Below, piece by piece: positions 26,043 to 35,179 of a DNA stretch of 64,000 nucleotides (its first letter is position 1; every line of letters begins with the position of its first letter). Source of the stretch: Rhodococcus tibetensis. GTDB taxonomy: Bacteria; Actinomycetota; Actinomycetes; Mycobacteriales; Mycobacteriaceae. Below the pieces are notes generated by a model, which searched no databases, was not told the DNA's origin, and saw only the letters and a program-made list of their open reading frames with translations. Both the position numbers and the translations under genes were made by a program. The stretch is from contig NZ_JANFQF010000020.1 in NCBI RefSeq assembly GCF_024438035.1, positions 1-64,000 of the forward strand. The letters are read 5' to 3'.

Positions 26043-29000
26043 GTGGGCGGGGACGAGAGAACAAAGGCCGACGTCGTGGCGTTCTGGAGAGCGATCGAGC
26101 TCTTCAGCCCGCAGACGGTGCCGATGGTCGACCGATTCGACACGCACGCGCCGGTCGAGAAGGTCACCGACGGGACGTCTCTCCCGTGGGAGGCCGGCCA
26201 TCGGCTGCGCGGGAAATCCACCCGCCGTGGATACCAGCGCCAGCACATCTTGTACCTCGGCGTGTACCGCATCGACGACGTGTGGGTGGCGGTCGACGAT
26301 ATTCTCGACCCCGGCACCGAGAACTTCGACCCGCGCCCGGCCGGTGACTGCGCGCTTGCCGCGATTGTCCTCGACGGCGACGGATGCTACCTGCCCGACA
26401 CCGCGATTGTGTCCGGTCTCGCGTGGGCCGCCGGCCGGACTCGCAATCCGGGGCCGGACGGGCCGACCTGGCTCAGCGGATTTGACGTCGCGGCGACGCG
26501 GTTCCGGGAACTCGTCGACGAGGCCCAGCTCGTCGACGAGGACCATGGTGGACGCGCGCCACTCGACCACACCCAATTGTCCACGATCCGCACGAAAACC
26601 GAAGCGCTGCTCGGTGTCACCGGTCTCGTGCAGTGCACGGAGATCCGGGTGCGCTCGGTCGATGTCCGCGAATCGGACGGTGTCGACAGCACCGATTTCC
26701 TCAACAGCTTCATCGCCGAGGACCTGGACCTGGTCCGGGCGGAGGTGGCGCAGGGACGGTTCGGCGCCGGGCTCGGCCGGTACCTCACCGAAGATGCGAA
26801 CCTCGACCTCGAGCGTCGGGTCGACCTATACGCCGACCCCGCCGCCTCCCTCGACGGCTGCCGGCCGAGCGCGACACCGCTCGGCCGCTGGCCGAGCGAG
26901 CCGGACCATCCCCTTGCTCTGGGGCAGCAGTTCGCCGTCAACTCGATCATGAGCGAACTCGGCGACGGGGCAGGTGTGTTCGCCGTGAACGGTCCTCCGG
27001 GCACAGGGAAATCGACGCTGCTGCGGGATCTCGTGGCCGCGGTCGTCGTGGAACGTGCCAACCGCATCGCCGCCCTCGGGCGTCCCCGCGACGCCTTCTT
27101 CGCGGCCCCGCACCGTTGGAAGGCCGGCGAATACCCCCGCATCGTCCAGCGGTGGAAACCGGAGTTCCATGGTTTCGAGATGGTCGTCGCGTCGTCGAAC
27201 AACGGTGCGGTCGAGAACATCAGCCACGAGATGCCTGCCGCCGGGCAGTTCGACGAGGCCACTTTCGGCGAGGTGGACTGTGACATCGCGACCGCGTTGC
27301 TCGGTGACGGGGCGGGACCCGCGTGGGCGCTGACGGCGGCGAGGCTGGGCCGCAAGTCGTACCGTTCGGACTTCGTCGCCACACTGTGGTTCGACGAGAA
27401 GGCGCCCCGCGAGGACCACGACGGATCTGCCGATCAGGTGCGACGTCGGGGGATCCAGTCGATCCTGAAGGAACTCGAGACGGCGGGGCCTGGCCGACCG
27501 TGGAGGGATGCGGTCGCCGACTACGAGGCTGCGCGCGTCCACGTCGAGGCCCTGCTCGCGCAGCGTCAGCGCGCACACGACGGGCTCTCCGAGGTCGTCG
27601 GCCTCCGCCGACGGCTCGCCGAACTCGGCCCACAGCTGGATGTTGCGGTCGAACACCTCAGGAAGGCGCAGCAATTCGAGCTCACGCTGCGGGCAGCCGT
27701 CGACCGTGAGGACACCGGCCGATCGACCGTCGCTGCAGAGATCGAGAGTCACGACCAAATCCGCCCGCCGTGGTGGCACATGCTGAGCAGACGGGCGCGC
27801 GCCGACCGTGACGGCTGGCAGGCGCGCCGGCAGCAGCTGGCCGAGGCGTTGTCCCGATGGAACAGCGCCTATCAGAACGCCTGGGCCGCGCATCGGGAAT
27901 CGCTCCACACCCTGCACGAAGCCCAGAGCCGGCACGAACCGCTCGCGGACGAGCACCGGGGCATGAGTGCACGGATCGACTTCCTGGACGCCGCGCTTGA
28001 TCGGTACCGGGAGCAGTGGGGGAATGCCGTCCCCGGGCGCGACTGGCTCGACGACCCCGCGCAGCGTGAACTGGCCGCGCCGTGGTCCGATCCGCAGGTG
28101 ACCGAGGCTCGGTCCCGGTTGTTCCTCGCGGCGCTGGACTTGCATCGCGATTTTCTCGGCCACGTTCCGAAGCAGATGCGGCAGGCCCTGCAGGGGGCCA
28201 CCGACGTCGTCGGCGGCAGCGCGCCGCGTGACCTCGACCCGGCGGCTGTGGCGGACGCGTGGCGTGCGCTGTTCTTCGTCGTCCCATTGGTGTCGACGAC
28301 GTTCGCGTCCCTGGGCAAGATGTTCCGCGGGCTCGGTGCGGAGAGCCTCGGCTGGCTGCTCATCGACGAAGCGGGGCAGTCCACACCACAGAACCCAGTC
28401 GGGGCGATCTGGCGGGCACGGCGCACCGTGGTCGTCGGTGATCCGCTGCAGCTCGAGCCCGTTGTCACCCTGCCTTTCCGGGCTCAGCAGGCCGTACGCC
28501 GAACATTCGGGGTGTCGGAACGGTGGCTGCCCGCCGCGAACTCCGCACAGTCCATTGCCGATAGGCTCAACCGATGGGGTACCACTCTCTCCGACGGTGA
28601 GAATTCGATCTGGGTTGGGGCGCCGCTCCGTGTCCACCGCCGGTGTGACGACCCCATGTTCTCTATCGTGAACGCCATCGCGTACGACGACACGATGCTG
28701 CATGGGCGCGACCCAAGTCCCCGCGACGACCACTCACCATCAGCGTGGATTCACGTCACCGGACCGTCGTCCGGCCACTACGTTCGCGCCGAGCACGACG
28801 TCTTGCGCGAGCACCTCGACCGGCTGCGCGACAGTGGGCACGAGATGAGCGAGGTCATCGTCATCACCCCGTTCCGTCAGGTCGCCAGCCGGATTGCCTC
28901 GCTCTCGGACCAGTACCCGGGCCTGTCTGCGGGCACGGTGCACAAGGCTCAGGGCAAGGAAGCCGACATCGTGTTCTTCGTCCTCGGCGGCGACCCGGCC

Positions 29001-29171
29001 AAGAACGGCGCCAAACGTTGGGCGGCAGCGAAACCGAACCTCGCGAACGTCGCGATCAGCCGGGCCAAGAAGCGGCTGTATGTCATTGGTGACTACGACG
29101 GATGGTCACGACATCCCCGATTCGATGTGCTGGCTCGTACGCTGCCGCGGCGTGAGGGAGGCGTGTTCTGA
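26043..29171 (+). CDS. Superfamily 1 (UPF1/DNA2-like) helicase, large orphan
   Basis: A 1042-residue protein. Residues 1-300 form an uncharacterised N-terminal region (KSTRRGYQRQHILYLGVYRI; NFDPRPAGDCALAAIV). The helicase core has Walker A NGPPGTGKSTLL (about 316-327), a long inserted helical segment (about 490-700, Arg/Glu/Leu-rich, coiled-coil-like), Walker B LLIDEAGQSTPQ (Asp775, Glu776), motif III-like VVGDPLQLEP, motif V GTVHKAQGKEAD (about 964-975) and motif VI NVAISRAKKRLYV. This is the AAA_11/AAA_12 arrangement of COG1112-type helicases. No nuclease or methylase is adjacent. Role could be RNA/DNA repair or phage defence; neither is shown. GTG start with a weak ribosome site. Confidence 0.82.
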   Translation: MGGDERTKADVVAFWRAIELFSPQTVPMVDRFDTHAPVEKVTDGTSLPWEAGHRLRGKSTRRGYQRQHILYLGVYRIDDVWVAVDDILDPGTENFDPRPAGDCALAAIVLDGDGCYLPDTAIVSGLAWAAGRTRNPGPDGPTWLSGFDVAATRFRELVDEAQLVDEDHGGRAPLDHTQLSTIRTKTEALLGVTGLVQCTEIRVRSVDVRESDGVDSTDFLNSFIAEDLDLVRAEVAQGRFGAGLGRYLTEDANLDLERRVDLYADPAASLDGCRPSATPLGRWPSEPDHPLALGQQFAVNSIMSELGDGAGVFAVNGPPGTGKSTLLRDLVAAVVVERANRIAALGRPRDAFFAAPHRWKAGEYPRIVQRWKPEFHGFEMVVASSNNGAVENISHEMPAAGQFDEATFGEVDCDIATALLGDGAGPAWALTAARLGRKSYRSDFVATLWFDEKAPREDHDGSADQVRRRGIQSILKELETAGPGRPWRDAVADYEAARVHVEALLAQRQRAHDGLSEVVGLRRRLAELGPQLDVAVEHLRKAQQFELTLRAAVDREDTGRSTVAAEIESHDQIRPPWWHMLSRRARADRDGWQARRQQLAEALSRWNSAYQNAWAAHRESLHTLHEAQSRHEPLADEHRGMSARIDFLDAALDRYREQWGNAVPGRDWLDDPAQRELAAPWSDPQVTEARSRLFLAALDLHRDFLGHVPKQMRQALQGATDVVGGSAPRDLDPAAVADAWRALFFVVPLVSTTFASLGKMFRGLGAESLGWLLIDEAGQSTPQNPVGAIWRARRTVVVGDPLQLEPVVTLPFRAQQAVRRTFGVSERWLPAANSAQSIADRLNRWGTTLSDGENSIWVGAPLRVHRRCDDPMFSIVNAIAYDDTMLHGRDPSPRDDHSPSAWIHVTGPSSGHYVRAEHDVLREHLDRLRDSGHEMSEVIVITPFRQVASRIASLSDQYPGLSAGTVHKAQGKEADIVFFVLGGDPAKNGAKRWAAAKPNLANVAISRAKKRLYVIGDYDGWSRHPRFDVLARTLPRREGGVF

Positions 29172-29363
29172 CGAACTCGAGTGCTTCCGAGATTCGCCGG
29201 CCTCTCGTTCCGGCCATGCCGACCGAGTTGTCGGTCAGGCGATACAGTGCGGTGCTGCGGCAGAGATTCTTTCGGGGACGTGTGCAGGCTCGCAGGTCGG
29301 TGTAGACGCTCGAGTCGCGAGAATCGCCGCGATCGACAACCACTTCCGACGCAGGGAAGCCCA

Positions 29364-29686
29364 TTAGAGGCGCACCCTGCCGAGGACGAGCATGAACAAG
29401 CCGATCCACAGTGCGCCGGTCACGAACCCCGCGAGCGCCATCAATAGCAGGAAGAGAGCCGGGACGGGTGCCGACGAACCGCCACGGCAATCGGATCGCT
29501 GGTGGAGGTGAACGCGTCCATCTCGGGCGCGGAGGCAGGCTGCCAGGGCGAGGTCGGATCGGCAGCGCGATGGCGGCGGGGGCGCGGCACTCGACGGAAC
29601 GGGGTCGCGGCGGTGACCGCGCCGAGCGCGGCCCGGATGGCGCTCCACCGCGACGACTGCTGAGTCGTCTCCCTCGACACCGTCAT
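29364..29686 (-). pseudogene. Small one-helix membrane protein, frameshifted
   Basis: ATG 29686 opens MTVSRETTQQSSRWSAIRAA and runs with strong G/C third-position bias to a premature stop at 29441. One base shift near 29455-29465 restores a frame reading PALFLLLMALAGFVTGALWI, then GLFMLVLGRVRL and a stop at 29364. Joined, they give about 107 residues: a basic, proline-rich cytosolic N-terminus and one C-terminal membrane segment. I do not recognise the family. The codon bias on both sides of the lesion supports a recently broken gene or a sequence error. The stretch 29172-29363 shows nothing. Confidence 0.5.
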
Positions 29687-29745
29687 CGAAGCGACTCGGG
29701 TGAAACGGGCATATCGGGAGTGACAGCTGCGCCTAGACTCCGAAG

Positions 29746-30134
29746 ATGGTGCGCAACGCGAAGGCGGCACATCAGCAGCCCACCGAGCAGCGTTCGACAG
29801 GTTCGTGGAGCAGATCGAACTCCGGGTCAGCCAGGCGCCGTTCTTCGGGATCTGTGCAGGAGTGGTCGCGCTATGGGTCGTCAGCATTCCGCTCTGGAAG
29901 GACCTTCACGAGTGGCAGATCGCCATCCACGCCGTCGGCGCCGTCTTCACGTTGCTCCTCGTGGTCCTGCTCGAGAATGCCAGCCGCCGCGCCACGGAGG
30001 CTCTGCAGGAGAAACTGAACGTCATCGCCGAGGCGCTCGCCGCCCTGCTCGATTCGTCCGCCCAGGACAACCCCGAGCTGAAGAAGGCGGAGGAGAAGTT
30101 GCGAGAGGCTGTCGGGCTCGAAGACCGGCACTAG
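29746..30134 (+). pseudogene. Low-affinity iron permease family protein with 5' frameshift
   Basis: The body, open from GTG 29805, is 109 residues: VEQIELRVSQAPFFGICAGV, two membrane helices (to VVSIPLW and IAIHAVGAVFTLLLVVLLE) and an amphipathic tail (KLNVIAEALAALLDSS). This matches the small integral membrane family annotated as low-affinity iron permease (Fet4-like). The in-frame residues FDRF lie just upstream but no start precedes them. ATG 29746 (MVRNAKAAHQQPTEQR) is one frame away, and a single missing base near 29790 would join the two. The 109-residue product from GTG 29805 might still be made. The iron role is a family label only. Confidence 0.6.
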
Positions 30135-30213
30135 CCATCCGCCCTGTGACTTGGCACACCAAGCAGGTAAGTTATGTGTAACCGCAAAAACTACTATCCA
30201 GTAGGGGTACGTC

Positions 30214-31767
30214 ATGCCTGTTCCGTCCGCCGCCACCTTCGCGCGGCTCGCTGATCTCATCGCCATCCCGGAGGCGGCGGATCGACCGACCCGATCCGTC
30301 GTCGAGGCGTTCACCGGTAAGGAACTGGCGACCATCCCGATCGGCACCGCACAGGACGCGGTGGACGCCATCGCCCGTGCCCGGGTAGCGCAGAAGGAAT
30401 GGGCACAGCGGCCGGTCGCCGAACGCGCCGCCATCTTCCACCGCTACCGCGAACTGGTGCTCGAGAACCGCGACGCCCTGATGGACATGGCGCAGGCAGA
30501 GACCGGGAAGTCCCGCACGGCCGCCCAGGAAGAGGTCCTCGACATCTCGATGACGGCCCGCCACTACGCGCGCGTCGCACCGAAACTGCTCCGCCCCCGC
30601 CGCGTCTCCGGGATGCTCCCAGTGCTCACCAAGACGGTGGTGCGATACCAGCCCAAGGGCGTCGTCGGAGTCATCTCTCCCTGGAACTACCCCATGACCC
30701 TCGCGGTGTCCGACGCCATCGCGGCCCTCCTCGCCGGCAATGCGGTGGTCCTCAAGCCCGACAGTCAAACGCCGTACTGCGCCCTGGCCTGCGTCGACCT
30801 GCTCTACAAGGCGGGACTTCCCCGTGACCTGTTCGCCGTGGTCCCGGGACCCGGTTCGGTAGTCGGCACGGCACTCGTCGAGAACACCGAATACCTGATG
30901 TTCACCGGTTCCTCGCAGACCGGGCAGCTGCTCGCCGAGCAGGCCGGTCGCCGGCTCATCGGTTTCTCCGCGGAACTCGGGGGCAAGAACCCCATGATCG
31001 TCGCCGCCGGTGCCAACCTCCGTGAGGTCACCGACGCCGCCGTGCGCGCCTGCTACTCGAACTCGGGCCAGTTGTGCATCTCGATCGAGCGCATCTACGT
31101 CGAGGAGTCCATCGCCCCCGAGTTCACTCGGATGTTCGGTGAACGGGTTCGCAACATGTCACTGGGCACCGGTTACGACTTCGGCATCGAAATGGGCAGC
31201 CTGGTGTCCGAGGCGCAGGTCAAAGCGGTGTCCAGCCACGTCGACGACGCCGTTGTCAAGGGCGCCACCGTGGTGGCCGGCGGCAAGGCCCGTCCCGATC
31301 TGGGGCCGCTGTTCTACGAGCCGACCGTCCTCACCGGGGTCTCCGAGGACGCCGAGTGCTATCGCGAGGAAACGTTCGGACCGCTGGTGTCGGTGTACCC
31401 GGTGGCGAACGTCGACGAGGCGATCGAGCGTGCCAACGACACCGAATACGGGCTCAACGCCAGCGTGTGGGCGGGAACCAAGGCGGAGGGTGAAGCCATC
31501 GCGGCGCGTATCCACGCCGGAACGGTCAACGTCGACGAGGGTTATGCTCCCGCCTGGGGCAGCACCAGCGCGCCGATGGGCGGCATGGGAGTGTCCGGGG
31601 TGGGGCGCCGCCACGGTGCGGACGGGCTTCTCAAGTACACCGAACCGCAGACCATCGCCACCACCCGCATTCTCAACCTCGGGGGACCACGCGGATTGCC
31701 GCCCAAGGTGTGGGCCAAGATCATGCCGCCGTTCGTGAAGGCCTTGCAGTACCTGCCAGGCCGGTAG
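30214..31767 (+). CDS. gabD2: Succinate-semialdehyde dehydrogenase (NADP+), GabD2 type
   Basis: A 517-residue aldehyde dehydrogenase close to mycobacterial GabD2. It oxidises succinate semialdehyde to succinate, or related semialdehydes, in the cytosol. Key residues are visible: Glu254 in SAELGGKNPM and nucleophile Cys288 in NSGQLCISIERIYV. The folding signature is GVVGVISPWNYPMTLAVSD. The C-terminal extension GGPRGLPPKVWAKIMPPFVK is typical of this branch. It stands alone, with a promoter-like AT-rich stretch at about 30165-30190 (GTAAGTTATGTGTAACC). No GABA transaminase is adjacent. Confidence 0.92.
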   Translation: MPVPSAATFARLADLIAIPEAADRPTRSVVEAFTGKELATIPIGTAQDAVDAIARARVAQKEWAQRPVAERAAIFHRYRELVLENRDALMDMAQAETGKSRTAAQEEVLDISMTARHYARVAPKLLRPRRVSGMLPVLTKTVVRYQPKGVVGVISPWNYPMTLAVSDAIAALLAGNAVVLKPDSQTPYCALACVDLLYKAGLPRDLFAVVPGPGSVVGTALVENTEYLMFTGSSQTGQLLAEQAGRRLIGFSAELGGKNPMIVAAGANLREVTDAAVRACYSNSGQLCISIERIYVEESIAPEFTRMFGERVRNMSLGTGYDFGIEMGSLVSEAQVKAVSSHVDDAVVKGATVVAGGKARPDLGPLFYEPTVLTGVSEDAECYREETFGPLVSVYPVANVDEAIERANDTEYGLNASVWAGTKAEGEAIAARIHAGTVNVDEGYAPAWGSTSAPMGGMGVSGVGRRHGADGLLKYTEPQTIATTRILNLGGPRGLPPKVWAKIMPPFVKALQYLPGR

Positions 31768-31868
31768 AGCCGCCTGAGGTGGGCGATTTCCCATCCTGGG
31801 GTGCCTGTCGTCGGTGACCACCCGGGCGGAGTCTAGGGGTAATGCTCATACCTGCGGAGGCGCCCCAC

Positions 31869-32969
31869 ATGAATCCTCGGCCGACACCAGCCGAATATCC
31901 CTGTCCTGACACCCGCCGTGAGGAAGTGGAATTCTCCTCCGGTGGACAGCGCTGCGCCGCCTGGCTCTACCGTCCGGGCTCGCCCACCTCGGCAACCCTT
32001 CCGTGCGTAGTGCTGGCGCACGGCTGGAGTGGAGTGCGCGAGCAACGACTCGACGCCTACGCCGAGCGGTTCGCAGCCGCGGGACTCGCGGTGCTCGTGT
32101 TCGACTACCGCTACTTCGGCTCGAGCGAAGGGGAGCCCCGGCAACTGCTCGACATCGACAGTCAGCTCGCCGACTGGGCGAGCGCCCTCGACTACGTTCG
32201 GAGGCGTCCCGACATCGACCCCGACCGCATCGCGATCTGGGGTACATCGCTGGCCGGTGGTCTCGTCCTGACGACGGCCGCGCGGGATCACCGGGTTGCC
32301 GCGGTCGTGTCGCAGGTGCCCTACGTCGACGGGCTGACGAACCTTCGGCGGCTCGGAACCGCGGGGCTGGCCCGCATGTCGGTCGCGTACCTGCGGGATC
32401 GGCTCGCGCAGTTACGACGTCGGCCGCCGCACATGTTCCCCGTGGTCGGGCAGCCGGGGTCGTTCGCTGCGATCACCACACCCGACGCAGAGGCGGGGTA
32501 CCGGGCGATGGACCCGCCTGAGTCGACGTGGCGCAACGAAACTCCCGGTAGGGTCGCGTTGCAGGCGGCGCTGTACCGGCCGACGACGGCGGTGGCGCAG
32601 ATCGACTGTCCGGTCTTCTTCGCCATCGCCGACAACGACGCCGTCACCTTCACGGGTAGCGCCCGGAATGCCGCGGCGAAAACGTCGGATGCCGAGGTCC
32701 ACCTGTACCCGGGCGGTCACTTCGACGTCTACTTCGGTGATCTGTTCGAGAAGGTGGTGGCCGACCAGATCGACTTCCTGGTCCGCAAAATCGGCGCGGT
32801 TCGGCCGCCGACCGGCTCGAAACTCCTCAGACCCGACCGAACACTGCCGGCCGCTTCTCCTGGAATGCGGCAACGCCTTCCTCGAAGTCGGGCGCGGCGA
32901 GAAGGACCAGTTGTCCCGTGCGCTCACGGGCAAAGGCGCTGTCGAGTTCGGTCAGGGTGGCGTCGTTGA
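31869..32969 (+). CDS. Alpha/beta hydrolase, dienelactone hydrolase-like, with odd C-terminal extension
   Basis: A 366-residue serine hydrolase. ATG 31869 follows GGAGG by 8 bases; an ATG at 31842 has no such site. The core fold shows VVLAHGWSGVREQR (oxyanion region), nucleophile Ser in IWGTSLAGGLVL, the acid in FAIADNDAVT and His in YPGGHFDVYFG. After about residue 310 (VADQIDFLVRKIG) the typical domain ends, but the frame continues for about 50 residues rich in Arg and Pro. The last 47 codons are antisense to the 3' end of the convergent enoyl-CoA hydratase. The natural stop was probably lost. Substrate unknown. Confidence 0.8.
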   Translation: MNPRPTPAEYPCPDTRREEVEFSSGGQRCAAWLYRPGSPTSATLPCVVLAHGWSGVREQRLDAYAERFAAAGLAVLVFDYRYFGSSEGEPRQLLDIDSQLADWASALDYVRRRPDIDPDRIAIWGTSLAGGLVLTTAARDHRVAAVVSQVPYVDGLTNLRRLGTAGLARMSVAYLRDRLAQLRRRPPHMFPVVGQPGSFAAITTPDAEAGYRAMDPPESTWRNETPGRVALQAALYRPTTAVAQIDCPVFFAIADNDAVTFTGSARNAAAKTSDAEVHLYPGGHFDVYFGDLFEKVVADQIDFLVRKIGAVRPPTGSKLLRPDRTLPAASPGMRQRLPRSRARREGPVVPCAHGQRRCRVRSGWRR

Positions 32970-33609
32970 CGGCGTCCTTCGTGAAGTGGAAGGCCTCCGA
33001 CGGTCCGTCGGCGAGGCGTCGGGCGAGCGCGTCGACTGAGGCGGCGAACTCGTCATCGGGGTACACGTCGGCAATCAGTCCCGCCGTGAGAGCCGCTGCA
33101 GCGGGCAGTTTTTCGGCCAGGATTGCCATCTTCAGCGCGCGGGCGCGGCCGATGGATGCGGCGACGAGCGCGGTGGCGCCTCCGTCGGGCATCAGACCCA
33201 CCTTCGTGAACGCCAGCAGGAAGTAGCTCGACGCCGCGGCGATCGTGAGGTCGCAGGCCAGCGCGAGGGAGACACCGACACCGGCTGCGGGACCGTTGAC
33301 GGCGCCGATCACGGGGCGGGGGAACGCGCGCACAGCGGCGACCGTGCGATTCGCGGCGTCGATCGTCGCGGGGGACGGCGGACCGGCGGCCTTCTCCCCA
33401 CCCAGGTCCGCACCCGTGCAGAACGCGCGACCGGCGCCGGTGAGGACGGCGACCCGCACCCCGGCGTCACCCGAGTACTTCTCCAACGCATCCGCAACGG
33501 CGTCGAGAGTGTCGGTGGTGACGGCATTCATGCGGGCGGGTCGGTTCAGCGTGATGCGGAGGACGCCGTTGTCGACGTCGGTATCCACTCCGGGGAGGTC
33601 GGATGTCAT
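32827..33609 (-). CDS. Enoyl-CoA hydratase/isomerase family protein
   Basis: A 260-residue crotonase-fold enzyme. The oxyanion-hole motifs are GAGRAFCTGADLGGEKAAG (about 57-75) and VIGAVNGPAAGVGVSLALAC (about 99-118). At the hydratase glutamate positions it reads FTKVGLMPDGGATALV, with Asp rather than Glu at one of them, so isomerase or another crotonase activity is possible. The start overlaps the stop of the broken quinone oxidoreductase behind it (ATGA). It is one of three crotonase genes within 8 kb and probably acts on acyl-CoA intermediates. Confidence 0.9.
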   Translation of the reverse strand: MTSDLPGVDTDVDNGVLRITLNRPARMNAVTTDTLDAVADALEKYSGDAGVRVAVLTGAGRAFCTGADLGGEKAAGPPSPATIDAANRTVAAVRAFPRPVIGAVNGPAAGVGVSLALACDLTIAAASSYFLLAFTKVGLMPDGGATALVAASIGRARALKMAILAEKLPAAAALTAGLIADVYPDDEFAASVDALARRLADGPSEAFHFTKDAVNDATLTELDSAFARERTGQLVLLAAPDFEEGVAAFQEKRPAVFGRV

Positions 33610-34152
33610 GAGGGTCCTTCGGTGTTGTTGGGGCGGAGAGAAAGGGCAATCTTGCCGACGGCCGCACGGGTCTCGAGGGTGCGCAGCGCGTCGGCAGTGT
33701 GTTCGAACGCATTAGGTGGTGGGTTCGGCGATCCGAAGAGCACCGGAGTCGAGCAGCGGACCAAGAGTCGCCCACTGTCGGCCTTCTTGTCGGTGCTGAC
33801 CACCGCGATGGACTCTAGCCCCAGCGCGGCAGCCACCTGCAATGCGGTCGCCCCGACACCCCCGGCGGCGCCGTGGACCAGAACCGTTTCGCCGGCGCGG
33901 AAAGGGCGCGCTCGTCGAGAGCGAAATGCACGGTGAGGTAATTCATAAGAAAACCGGCGCCCTCGATGCCGAGCACGAACGGAAGGTCCTGCACCACTTG
34001 ATAACTGCCCGTGGTCTGCAACAGGTCGGGAAAGGACACTCCGGCGGCGTGTAGATCGACGACGACGAGACCGGATCCGTCGGGTTCGTCGATCTCGGTG
34101 AGCTGTACACCGCTCGGGGTCCGGACGTCGCAGTCAGGTGCTGGGCATACAC
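33606..34152 (-). pseudogene. Zinc-type NADPH:quinone oxidoreductase (MDR family), degraded
   Basis: Pieces of one gene occur in order on the minus strand in different frames. They are the start GTG 34152 (YAQHLTATSGPRAV), then, after a shift, QLTEIDEPDGSGLVVVDLHA to LPFVLGIEGAG, then directly FLMNYLTVHFALDERA, then, after another shift, the cofactor loop (readable as LVHGAAGGVGAT) joined to LQVAAALGLESIAVVSTDKK, and finally ALRTLETRAAVGKIALSL. Typical members have about 320 residues; here about 180 remain. The apparent lesions are two one-base losses and two large deletions (after IEGAG and after DKKADSG). The next gene overlaps its stop, so it was once part of the operon. Confidence 0.8.
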
Positions 34153-34198
34153 GTGGTGGTCTCCTCTGTCGGTCCGGAACTATCCATACCAGACGCAA

Positions 34199-34272
34199 CT
34201 GAACGGGCGCTAGATAAATCCAGCCATTGACCGTGCCGGTCAGGTCGTGGTACTAACTTTAACGAGCGATCA
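34199..34272. promoter_or_regulatory. Candidate TetR operators in the divergent promoter region
   Basis: CTGAACGGGCGCTAG (34199-34213) matches CTGAACGATCGCTAG at 40143-40157 at 13 of 15 positions. A third related pseudo-palindrome, TTAACGAGCGATCAGTAA, lies at about 34255-34272, close to the start of the plus-strand enoyl-CoA hydratase (34303). The sites flank units of one acyl-CoA degradation cluster that contains a TetR gene (37186). Confidence 0.45.
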
Positions 34273-34302
34273 GTAATCCTGGGTGAAGGCGGAGGGTGAG
34301 AC

Positions 34303-35103
<801 letters not shown>

Positions 35104-35111
35104 ACCAGACT

Positions 35112-35147
35112 CGGCCCGGTGTCCTGTCGATCCCGGACACCGGGCCG
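35112..35147 (+). terminator. Strong hairpin between hydratase and thiolase genes
   Basis: CGGCCCGGTGTCC (35112-35124) pairs perfectly with GGACACCGGGCCG (35135-35147): a 13 bp stem with a 10 base loop, 8 bp after the hydratase stop and 32 bp before the thiolase start. There is no U-run. It may be a terminator or an mRNA-stabilising hairpin that sets the ratio of the two products. Confidence 0.6.
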
Positions 35148-35179
35148 CAACCACTTTCTCCTCCTCGAAAGGGACAATC

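Noticed and set aside
26826-28733. Minus-strand frame of 635 codons inside the helicase
   Set aside because: Antisense shadow; the helicase motifs are on the plus strand.
26043-29171. Calling the helicase a named defence system such as Mokosh
   Set aside because: The diagnostic partner (phospholipase D-type nuclease domain) is not seen in the protein or its neighbours.
29364-29686. Reporting two separate short genes from the two frames
   Set aside because: Codon bias is continuous on both sides of a single shift, so one broken gene is simpler.
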